A DNA stretch of 64,000 nt from contig CAJHNH020002491.1 in assembly GCA_905116865.2 (NCBI GenBank), positions 184,642 through 248,641 of the forward strand, read 5' to 3'. Shown piece by piece: positions 55,030-64,000 of the stretch; positions within the stretch are counted from its first letter, which is position 1, and each line of letters opens with the position of its first letter. The position numbers and the translations under genes are program-made. This DNA is from Candidula unifasciata. Its lineage: Eukaryota > Mollusca > Gastropoda > Stylommatophora > Geomitridae. The notes under the pieces are model-generated. The model was given only the letters and a program-made list of their open reading frames with translations, ran no database searches and had not been told where the DNA came from.

Positions 55030-55790
55030 GTAACTTTTTCACACAGATGAATCAGCAACCAATGCGGTTAAAAATGGGGGTGCTGGAGTCTTTATTACAT
55101 ACCCAGGCAACCACCGCCACACAAAGTGGATACCCACTGGTAAATTCTGTTCCAACTACACAGCAGAGATTGTAGCACTAGAGCAGGCTGCCGAAATGTT
55201 ACACAGCACCAGTTCTGACTGCCACCAAGTGGTCATATTCACAGATTCACTATCAGTGCTTCAAGCCCTCAAGAGTGGCAAACTCCCTCACCTAAGATCT
55301 GAACTTGGCAAGGTGGCTGCCCAAAAGTGTACTGTACTCCAGTGGGTGCCATCCTACTGTAGTATACCAGGAAACGAAACGATGTTCTAATATTGCTAAG
55401 AAAGGGGCAGAATGTGACCAGGAAGAGAATGCAGTAACATACTATGAGAAGAAAAGGGCCATCCAGGCTATTAGAAGGGAACAGAGTCTGGCCAGAGATG
55501 ACTACCACTTACTTGACCGGCATGGGCAGGTCATTGTCCTACATCTCAGGACAGGACATAACAAACTTAACCAGCACATGCACAGGTTTCGTCTAAGTAG
55601 TTCACGTGTGTGCCCTTGTGGGCTATGTGTGCAGTCTACAAAACTTGTCCTGCAAGATTGTAACTTGTTCATCCCATTAAGAAGAGAATAATGGCCCAGA
55701 GAGTTACCACTGCACACAAAATTGTATGGGACTGAAAAGGAACTTATAAAAACAGTCAAGTTTATCACAAGAACCTGTCTGTCGGTGTGA
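55030..55790 (+). mobile_element. Jockey-like LINE RNase H and C-terminal relic
   Basis: RNase H features: YTAEIVALEQAAEM (Glu), VVIFTDSLSVLQALKSG (Asp) and LQWVPSYCSIPGNE. The next frame gives VLHLRTGHNKLNQHMHRFRL and SSSRVCPCGLCVQSTKLVL, comparable with 310-520. One frameshift at about 55380 interrupts it. Confidence 0.8.
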
Positions 55791-55979
55791 ATCAGAAAGC
55801 GAACACAAGAAGAAGAAGTGTAACTTATAGTGACCACTATAGCCTGTGGTGTGTACATCTTAAGGATAGCCAAGTAATATTACAGAAGGCTGAAACTACG
55901 GTTATCCAAATATGCAGCCAGAGGGACAAAGGACACTCTGAACTCGATGATAAACAGGCTGGAACACAAGGTTAACGCA

Positions 55980-56800
55980 CAAAAACTGTATATCTGGTCA
56001 ATGTCACTATTCGTCGTTTGTGTAGCATTAAAGAGATAATTCAGCTCAACTATAACACAGCATTGGCTACTTACTCGGTATGTACATTAACTTCACAGAC
56101 AATTAGGTTTCCGTTAAAACAATCGTTAACATAGTTAGTCAGCAATCTTCCATGCTTGACAACCCATACATCAAATATATCGCAGCCTAGCTGCCGCTAA
56201 AACCAACACTACTTAATCTCGAGATACAACAATGGCCATAATTATCTAAGTCGTGACCCCTCGATGAGCCAAAAATATCATCAGAGCCAATAATACACCA
56301 ACTATTAGTACTTATGACATGCTTGATAGCCTATCAATCTGACAACAGCTTAACAGTAACGAGTTGCATCCAGAGCATTGATGCGATCCAAAATTTAGCA
56401 GCTAGCACTAAAACAACATGTGCTAACAACTAAAATACACCTACGACATGCTTACCCGTATATCAAATATATCGCAACCTAGCTACCGCTAAAATTGCCG
56501 GTACTTAATCCCGATACGCCAAACTCGCCACTTTGCCATAATTGGTGACCCCTCGATGACCCATAAATCTGCTCAGCTGACTTTGACCCTTACAACTTCC
56601 TGTTTTTGCTTTAATTAAAAAAAAAAAAACATGTCCAAATTCCCCTTTCAAAATTCCGCCAGGGTCCAGGGCAGCAGGTTGGCGGAGCTAAACGGAGTTG
56701 ACGGAGCTAAACGGAGCTGAAGGACGCAGCGGTCATTGCAGTTGTTGCAGTATAATCAATTTGCTCCTCTCCTTCTACTCCCGGTTTAAGGCCCCTGTGA
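55980..56800. repeat. Intergenic with a diverged ~120-bp direct repeat
   Basis: Copies at about 56152-56270 and 56450-56570 share CATCAAATATATCGCA-type, CTAGCTGCCGCTAAAA and GACCCCTCGATGA words in the same order. Confidence 0.65.
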
Positions 56801-56814
56801 AGGCTTTGATTTTT

Positions 56815-57005
56815 TTTTTCTGTTAACGTGGACTTCTAGTAACGTTCCCTGGTCTCTGTGTAGTGAGATCGGACGCCCGCGTGTATTGTTGCACACATAA
56901 AAAAATCCCTTGGCAGATAGAAATCGAAAATAGTAGCCTAACGGCGCTGGCTGCCCGGGCACAATTTGGAGCTATAAATCTACCCAGAATATTTCAGGAT
57001 TGCCA
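56815..57005 (+). mobile_element. SINE-like repeat body
   Basis: AACGTGGACTTCTAGTAACG, TAGTGAGATCGGACGCCCG and AAATCCCTTGGCAGATAGAA match 24425-24600. Confidence 0.7.
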
Positions 57006-57009
57006 CATA

Positions 57010-58470
57010 ATGCTAGTGTCACGTGCCTTTGTTAGGGTTTCTCCTAACGAACAAAAAGCAGTCTGAAGTAGTTCTAGTGTTGAGATGTTGGCTCGCAATG
57101 ATCTACGCGGAACCTTGCAGTTCCAAAGAACATCCAGCCTACTTCAGGGATCAGGCGACTCAAATCATGGCACTCAGAATACATACACATTCTTAGGCGC
57201 TACTTGGCCAGACTCCCTCGCCAGTTTTTAGATCCGTAGGCTGGACAGTAAACCTATGCTAGTCAAATTCACACTGAATACATGAATTATAACAATACAA
57301 CAGACACTCCAGACAACTTAAGCACAGTGAAGGATGGAAACTAACCACTGGATATGAAAAAACAAAACATCGTGTCATCAATGCAAAATATGTAGGAATA
57401 TAAAGAATGTAATTCCGCAAGGTCAATCAAACTAGCTAAGGAAGCATAGAATTTTCTACTCCAGATAGACTCCTGGTTAGTCAATAGCCACAGCCATATT
57501 CATCACTGCCACCTGTGGAATTTTGGACATAGGGAACTGGTAATGAATGTCAGAGTTTACCGCAAGCACTGGTGATCCCAACTAGCTGTCCAGGATGTCC
57601 TGTTCAGTTGACTTCAGGCCTCCTCCCACATCTGGCAGTGCTGGCCTGCGGTGTGGTTGATTTCATCCCGAAGAATATATATTAGTCACTGGAATTCATA
57701 GAACTTTAATTGTCCAATACTACACATAAATGCCATTAAGTGTCTAGGTTAATTCACGAACGTAAGTTCTTGTTAAAACTAATTAAAGTTTACTTGATGC
57801 CACCCTCTGGTCGGGGCAGTTGTAGGCATTATGACCGCGTAAAAACAAACGATTTTAAAGATACAAACTGGTGGTTAACCTCACAGGACCACAGACAGTT
57901 GTCACATTGGAGTCACTGACATTTTGCATGAACAGGAATGAGAGGTACACGGCTGATCCCTCCTCCTGTTTACAGTATGTGGGTTACCCCGGACTGTGTT
58001 AGGATACTGATCGTCGACTGGGTCTCCAGATATTATTAACATCCCATGCTCATTGACGTTCCCTTATGAATCGGTGATTTAAACGGTGGTAAACAAATAG
58101 ACAGAAAAGACAGTAGCCGTCTGTTCACTCTCGGGAGGGTCAGTCAAAATTGAGTTCAAACTAAGCGTCTCTACCGACAGAGGAGGGAGGAGATTCATCC
58201 GCGTCCAAAGCGGTAGTTAGGCCAATGGAATTTGGCTTCACTATCAATGAATCTCCCACCTATATGACCGAATTTAAATATATATCATTTATAAGAGAAC
58301 AAGGATAGGATGGATAGATACTTGATACAAGGATAGATACTTAACCCGACATCTTGACATATAAGTACAAAAGAAGGACTATTTACCTATAGAGGAAAGT
58401 CCAAGATTTGAAAGGCCTTATTTGCATAGAGGTGACAAGATATTGGCAGGTCAATGACTAGACGGGTGTG
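57010..58470. other. Intergenic, nothing recognised
   Basis: No family-like ORF, tandem array or TIR pair noticed. Confidence 0.4.
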
Positions 58471-58479
58471 GGCTGTCAT

Positions 58480-58615
58480 GCGACTAATCCTCGACGGTGC
58501 TACAGCACCCGGGCACTGCTCTGAGCTACTTCGGATTCAGACTTGACTTAGAAGTAGAACGGAGTACTGATGGGTTACTACCGTGTGCCATGTTGTTGAT
58601 CCGTTGTTCAAACTT
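58480..58615 (+). mobile_element. SINE 3' part
   Basis: GTAGAACGGAGTACTGATGG and TGTTGATCCGT match 24645-24705. Confidence 0.55.
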
Positions 58616-58759
58616 CAAAACTTCACGTTAAAAAGTCTCAGGCTTCACCGGGGCCTGAACCTAGGACTCCACACATCGAGACCACGCAGCATGGATAGCC
58701 AAGAAAGGCGCGCTATACATCCGATGTGTAGCTCATTGTTTCACTATAATATCTTTACC

Positions 58760-58990
58760 TTCTTCTTCTTCTGCTTAGCGTATATCGACTGTAAACTCTA
58801 GCCGAAAGTTTTTGTTTTTCGTCCACTCCCGTTTCACAGATGTGGTTAAAGTGTATGCAGACTGTTGGTTGTTCACTTCTCAGTTAGATGCACACCGACT
58901 TCGAAGGAAATATCCTCAATTAGTCGCCTTATACGACGTGCTTGTAAGGGAGGGGGAGGTCTACCCAATGGGACCCCAGAAGCCATACGG
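58760..58990 (+). repeat. Dispersed repeat family R1, copy
   Basis: Contains GTATGCAGACTGTTGGTTGT, CACACCGACTTCGAAGGAAA and TAGTCGCCTTATACGACG. The open frame across it (58812-59060) is not a gene. Confidence 0.65.
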
Positions 58991-59080
58991 GGACATACAA
59001 TCTATTGATAATGTACTGACTTGTTCCTCCTATACACAGAACTTCTCAGTGTATATGTAATCTACTGATTAGTTCAATAG

Positions 59081-59385
59081 GGCCGCGTTAGCGTAGTCGA
59101 TAGGAGACGCTTTCAAATCCAGCTGCGACTCGCTGCACCCCACGGCCGGTGTATGAAACCTGGCGGTTACCGGGGTTCACCCAGCCTCTAGAAAATGGGT
59201 ACTAGAGTTAACACTCTGGGGTAAATGGGGGAACATCGCTGTAGCTACGGAGTTTTGTGCAGGCAGCGACACAAGTGGGCAGTTTTTTTATCAGCTGTCC
59301 GTACTGGTGGCAGAGCACTTATGGTTTATAACCGTGTCCAATGACGCTGGTTCACATCGCTCGACTTTACCTTTACCTTTGGTTC
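59081..59385 (+). mobile_element. tRNA-derived SINE
   Basis: Head GGGCCGCGTTAGCGTAGTCG, body AGCCTCTAGAAAATGGGTAC and TGTCCGTACTGGTGGCAGAG. Inverse copy at 43164-43465. Confidence 0.8.
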
Positions 59386-59554
59386 AACTTCTTAGCGTAG
59401 TTATAATGTACATAATAATTCATATAGCACCAAAATCAAATCCAGTTAGAAATCTAATCTATAAAACTCAACGAAGCACACAAATTCTTTAAAAACAAAT
59501 TTATATTTGTGAAAACTTGATGACTGGATACAAAACAACGTGAGTTGACGGTGA

Positions 59555-59795
59555 GTTGTGAGGGCCCTTTGGGAGCTAGTGAGCAGTGGAAAGGCACAAA
59601 TAAATCATTACGGTCTGAGTTGAATGGCGCTGCGGGGAGTTACCAGAGTGTCTGGCTAGCGCTCAACACTCAAGGGAAAGGTGAGACGGATATAGAATCA
59701 GACAGTTACTGGTACCTTCAGAATGGAAACTCTTCTCTTGCTGCTGAACATAGGGATGGAGCGTTTATGGGAGTGACCCGAGTGCTGTAATGGTG
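59555..59795 (+). repeat. Dispersed ~250-bp repeat, copy 2
   Basis: Matches 45560-45825 at both ends. The frame 59545-59790 is read from this repeat. Confidence 0.6.
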
Positions 59796-59799
59796 ATTC

Positions 59800-60650
59800 T
59801 TAATTCAACATTCTACAGAATAAGGTAGACGCACACGGACAGAAAGATCTGTGCTTTGCAAAAAAAAGGGGTAGGGGATTGTCATGTACAGCCAGCATCC
59901 TCCAGGAGGAAGCTTTAAATGATAACTGTAACTAGGTTATTTACGCTATAAAATCACTTTTCTCTTCACGCCACCCAGAGCCCTGAAAGGGAATTCTGCA
60001 ATGTTGATGCGATCAAAGGAGAAATGCTATTCCGACAGTCTACCGGCGACACAATGGGAGAACCAGTCACCGATACAGAAAGATCTGGAGACTGGATTCC
60101 TACAAATGTCTGTTGTGTTCAATTCTCCACACAACCAGTGGGTGGCTTGTGTTTATGTCCCTCTGTTTCATTGTTCGTTTGCACGTGCGACGGTTTGCTG
60201 TGATTTGATCTGTAGTCTGACAACGTCGTTATAGTTCGTTTCGAAAGTCGTACTCTCAAAATTTAATGAATATTTCGAAAAATCGGATCTGTACGGATCA
60301 GTTTTTTTTTTTTTTTTTAGTTTTTATTTTTTATTTTTAAAGTGGTCTTAGATTCCCTCTGTGCTTATGATTTCCTAATTTACAGTTGCGCAGGTGCCGC
60401 TGTTTTCTTACATTGGTTTATTTATTTAATCTGTGTCGCTCGGACTAATGTGTATACCCATAAGAAAAGAAAAGGAACACACAGTAACATATACAAGACG
60501 TTTACTTTTAATGAGCCTGTCACCAAGCAGTATGACAATACATGGCGTTTCCACTTCACTGTTCAAAATAAGCACACCTTTGCTTTTCCCACGGATTATC
60601 TTTAAAACGAGGGCAATTTGATGTCTTGCCAAGTTCAGCTCAAGCCATTT
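59800..60650. other. Intergenic, nothing recognised
   Basis: Poly-T near 60301. A sentence-like repeat GTTGATGCGATCAAAGGAGA is also present at 29670. Confidence 0.4.
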
Positions 60651-60654
60651 ACAG

Positions 60655-61532
60655 TAAACACGCTAGAAAAGTAAACAAATAAATAAAATAGTAGACAGAG
60701 GACAGTTACAAACAGATCCGGAGAAAATAACCGAAGCCTTTAAGGAATACTATGAACAGCTATTTAAAGAAGAACACACTGACACCAAAACACAGGATAT
60801 TTTCTTAAAATACACAAAAGAAATCACAGACGTAGAGATAGATATAATGGATAGGGACATAACATTAAACGAAATAACACAAACACTGATGCAAATGAAT
60901 AAAAACCGAACACCAGGTCCAGATGGCCTTACAATAGAGTTCTATCAGCACTTCTTTCCTATCTTAGGACCTCTTCTTCTCAAAGTCTATCAACACTCTT
61001 TCAACAGACAACAGTTACCGAATGATTTAAATACATCTTACATAACACTCATACCAAAAGACAGTACAGACAAAACCTTATTAAAAAACTATAGACCCAT
61101 TTCCCTTTTAAATACAGATTATATAAAGTTCTTCTTATTTGGCAGAACAATTCATGCAATCCAACAAAAGACCCTAATCCAAAATAAATTAAAAGGAGGA
61201 GTAGGAATACACGACATTAGCACAAAAATTAAATCCATTAGACTTAAATACTAAAGACAAATAATCACTAACCCAGAAACATATCCTTTGGCGATGTATT
61301 ATGTAGCCATTAAATTAACCAAATTTAAGAGATTAGACAACAACTTACCACACTTTTTTGGATCCCTTCCCCCATTTTATAAAAACTGCCTTAAACACCT
61401 AAAAGAGAATGAACTCCTCATCAAACAAACGACAAAACAAATTTACACAAACCTAATAACACAACAGGCACCACCCCTACACCTTAGAATTAAAAAAGGA
61501 TAAACATTCCCCAGAACTAACCATTTTAACTC

Positions 61533-61597
<65 letters not shown>

Positions 61598-62028
61598 AAC
61601 CATATATAAAACCGGTAGGGAAAGAAGTTATTTATAGATTAATTTTTGGTATTACCCTATCCACAGAAACAACAGCAAAAAGATTAAAAAAGAAAATCCC
61701 ATTTAAACTATGCAATACGAACGAACAAGAAACAGAACAACATATTTTTTACACATGCCTAGTAATGCAACGGACACTTAAAGTTTTAGTCACAACTATA
61801 GAACACTATATAAATACACCAATAAACATGTACAGAACAATCTTCTTAAACACGTTGCCGCCTTTGACTAAAACAGATGAAATGAAAATACTGTCTGCAC
61901 TTGCAGAATATCGTGTACGCATATGGTTTAACAGGTGCAATGTAGTTTTTGAAAGGCAAAGATGTTCAGATAAAAACCCAGCAGAGAGGTTCCAGTACAT
62001 CATTATGAGAATATTTGATCCAGAATAG
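60655..62028 (+). mobile_element. L1/Tx1-like LINE, internally deleted
   Basis: Reads DRGQLQTDPEKITEAFKEYY, NRTPGPDGLTIEFYQHFF and LKNYRPISLLNTDY, the entry to the RT domain of L1-clade elements. It then jumps in frame to KGGVGIHDIS, which normally lies hundreds of residues later, so the RT core is deleted. The C-terminal part with EQETEQHIFYTC (zinc-knuckle-like) and RYNRCNVVFE-like sequence follows, split by a TA microsatellite at 61536-61596. Different in clade from the other LINE relics here. Confidence 0.85.
61536..61596. repeat. TA microsatellite inside the LINE
   Basis: (TA)n of about 60 bp. Confidence 0.95.
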
Positions 62029-62029
62029 A

Positions 62030-62630
62030 GATATCTCCTCCACCACCTTCCTTTTCTTTTCCCCTTCTCTCCTTTCTTTAGCTCCCCGTTTACTGTTTGT
62101 TTTCGTTTGTTACTGTCTTACAGGTTAATATCCCCCCACCCATTGATTTTCATTGAGTTCACTAATATTATGATAAAATATATGTAATATGTACTGACAA
62201 CCAAAGCACTTAGTATCCATAAACAGAAATAGGATACAAGGGACAATGATCTAAAATGTGTGTCGCAAGCCCCTCCGATGTTTCGCAGAGTATCCCCTTA
62301 TATTTCTCTAAAAGTACAAGAGAGTTCTGCCGTTGTACGTTTCAAAACTCAGCAAAAGGAAACAATCCCAAATGCACCTCCACGTAATAGAGGACTGATG
62401 GTAAACACAATTCAGTGAGGCCAATGCAGCTATTGGAACCAGGTATCCACTGGGAAAAGTTGACACCTCTGGTGTTAGCAGGAGTATCTCAGTTGCCCTG
62501 TTATTCTAAAACGCTTCCCAAAGGCTGAGGACATACTCTAAAGTATGTGGATGTGGAAAGCAATGGGAAACCACAACATTATTATCCCAAGAAAATTATT
62601 ATGTTGGCCCCCAAAAAAGTCGAATTTTTT
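62030..62630. other. LINE 3' flank and intergenic, nothing recognised
   Basis: No gene or repeat recognised by eye. Confidence 0.4.
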
Positions 62631-62639
62631 TAAGCTTTT

Positions 62640-63090
62640 ATCTTCCATGGAGCGGCATACGGATGTGAGTCGTGGTTAAGAACGAACAAACAAACAAAAA
62701 AATATATATTTTCAGAGGGTACAAATGCATCAGGCATCATTTTGCGGGGAAAAAAAACAAAGGACCTTTGATCTAAAATTCTATACAAAGATTCTAAGAA
62801 AATCACGGACAAAGAAAAGTAAGAAATATTGACATCAAAAGTATTGTCTTGCCAACTAAAATATGTTAACGACACCAAGAACTAAGGTGGAGTGGAGTAA
62901 AGAATAATAAAAGAAGGCAAGGTACCAGAAAAAAAAGGGGCATGGGTCGACAAGCACGAAGATAGGCACATGATCTAAGTGACACCTTGGGTTGAAAAGG
63001 CAAGAGAAATGGCTTGAGACAGGGTTTATTTCAAGCAGACCGGGATGAGAGCGACGTTCTGCAAAGGAACTGCAACATGATGATGATGAT
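62640..63090 (+). mobile_element. LINE tail relic
   Basis: Ends with DRVYFKQTGMRATFCKGTAT, the same ending as 11200-11540 and 28150-28580. Finishes in (GAT)n. Confidence 0.65.
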
Positions 63091-63130
63091 GATCCTCTAA
63101 TATATTTTTAATTTTGCCAGTTTTCTTTCT

Positions 63131-63445
63131 TCTTTTTCTTCTCGTTCACCAGCTGTTAATTCTGGCGGAAAGTTCTGGTTGTTCATCCACTTCTGGACTG
63201 CAGTCGTGTTCTAAAACCTGAGTGTTGCTTGTTCATCCGTTTTGCAGATCTGACTCATTTGTATGCAGACTGCTGGTTCCTTGCCTCCCAGGCAGATGCA
63301 ATCCGACTTTGAAGGAGCTCCCTATTAGTCGACTCTTACGACACGCTTTTTTGAAGGCAGTGGGTCTGTTCTTGTTTTCCCCACAATAGGGCCTCAGAAC
63401 CCACACTGGGATTTTCCAGTTCTAATAAACCCTGTCTCCAGGGCT
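63131..63445 (+). repeat. Dispersed repeat family R1, longest copy
   Basis: CACCAGCTGTTAATTCTGGC, TCATCCACTTCTGGACTGCA, GCAGACTGCTGGTTCCTTGC and CCACAATAGGGCCTCAGAAC. Confidence 0.7.
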
Positions 63446-63774
63446 GTTAAAAGACACGGAGCTAGCCACTAACGTCATCTATTTCCCCATGCGAACACAC
63501 AAAGAATTCTGCAGGTTATGCAAGACTAGTACAGTCTTTGTCGGTTCCCCAGTTGTCAGTTCTTTAGATGATGAATGGGGTATTGGGGAATTCGGCATGT
63601 TGATCTGCCATTCAGACTGAGATGATGTAATCTCGGAGTGTCGCACTTTCTGGTTGCACAAAGGTGGAAAACGCACGCAAGCACAGTACGAATCAAGCTG
63701 TGTTGTATTGTCTTTAAAACATAAACTATGAAGACTAAGTGGAGTTGTATCAATTATTATTAACATTCTCGCAG

Positions 63775-64000
63775 CCACTATCGTATACAGCCTCGCTAAA
63801 ATTGCGACACAGCTGAAGGAACATTCGGAGGACACGGACAAACAACTGGGGGCCTTGAAGCAAGACACTGATATTCTGAAGCAAGACAATGAAGTCTTGA
63901 AGCAGGAAATTGAGGTTCTGAAGCAAGACAACCAGGCTCTGAAGACAGTTTTAGACAGCATCTTAGTGAAAGTGTCCAGGATCGACGGGTTACTGAACTC
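63775..64000 (+). CDS. FREP-like gene D: coiled-coil exon (partial, runs off window)
   Basis: The acceptor ATTCTCGCAG ends at 63774. The frame gives ATIVYSLAKIATQLKEHSED, then tandem heptads [20 protein letters not shown], and near the edge ILVKVSRIDGLLNS, matching exon 3 of genes A to C. The HSEDT segment places it with gene A rather than B or C. About four variable heptads, intermediate in length. No Ig-like or signal exon is visible between 53996 and 63774, so either it lacks them or they were lost. The fibrinogen exons should lie beyond 64000. Confidence 0.82.

Noticed and set aside
55196..55873. Host RNase H-like gene
   Set aside because: Frameshifted LINE fragment with the Jockey-type C-terminal end following.

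Overview
The window looks like animal nuclear DNA, most likely from a gastropod mollusc. It has small exons with GT/AG introns, very abundant microsatellites, and introns packed with decayed LINEs, tRNA-derived SINEs and short TIR elements on both strands. No bacterial gene organisation, rRNA, intact tRNA or CRISPR array is visible.

The coding content is a plus-strand tandem cluster of fibrinogen-related genes with the FREP-like layout known from snails: signal peptide, one Ig-like domain, a coiled coil, and a C-terminal fibrinogen (FReD) domain. Three copies share the same six-exon plan and intron phases. Gene A (6336-16048) carries a lesion in both of its first two exons. Gene B (25962-38906) appears intact (438 aa). 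Gene C (44743-53995) appears intact (408 aa). A fourth coiled-coil exon (gene D, from 63775) runs off the right edge. The products should be secreted, coiled-coil-oligomerised, calcium-dependent lectin-like proteins. This function is inferred from family knowledge.

Layout: 1-6180 holds LINE relics, a possible LTR fragment, an AAT microsatellite and two minisatellites. 6180-16048 is gene A. 16049-25690 is intergenic; it contains a second, stop-interrupted copy of gene A's last exon (20966-21334) inside a ~1.8-kb duplication, an RNase H LINE relic, and an inverted coiled-coil-exon relic (25193-25350). 25690-38906 is gene B, whose first intron holds a LINE and an Ig-exon relic. 38907-44595 is intergenic repeats. 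44595-53995 is gene C. 53996-63774 holds LINE relics, including an L1/Tx1-like one, and SINEs. 63775-64000 is the gene D exon.

The cluster shows birth-and-death evolution: exon relics, an inverted fragment, a duplicated terminal exon, frameshifts, and heptad-by-heptad changes in coiled-coil length. A conserved ~100-bp block with a TATA-like core precedes the signal-peptide exon of all three genes and is the best promoter candidate. All exon boundaries were read by eye from splice motifs and paralogue comparison, not from transcript data.
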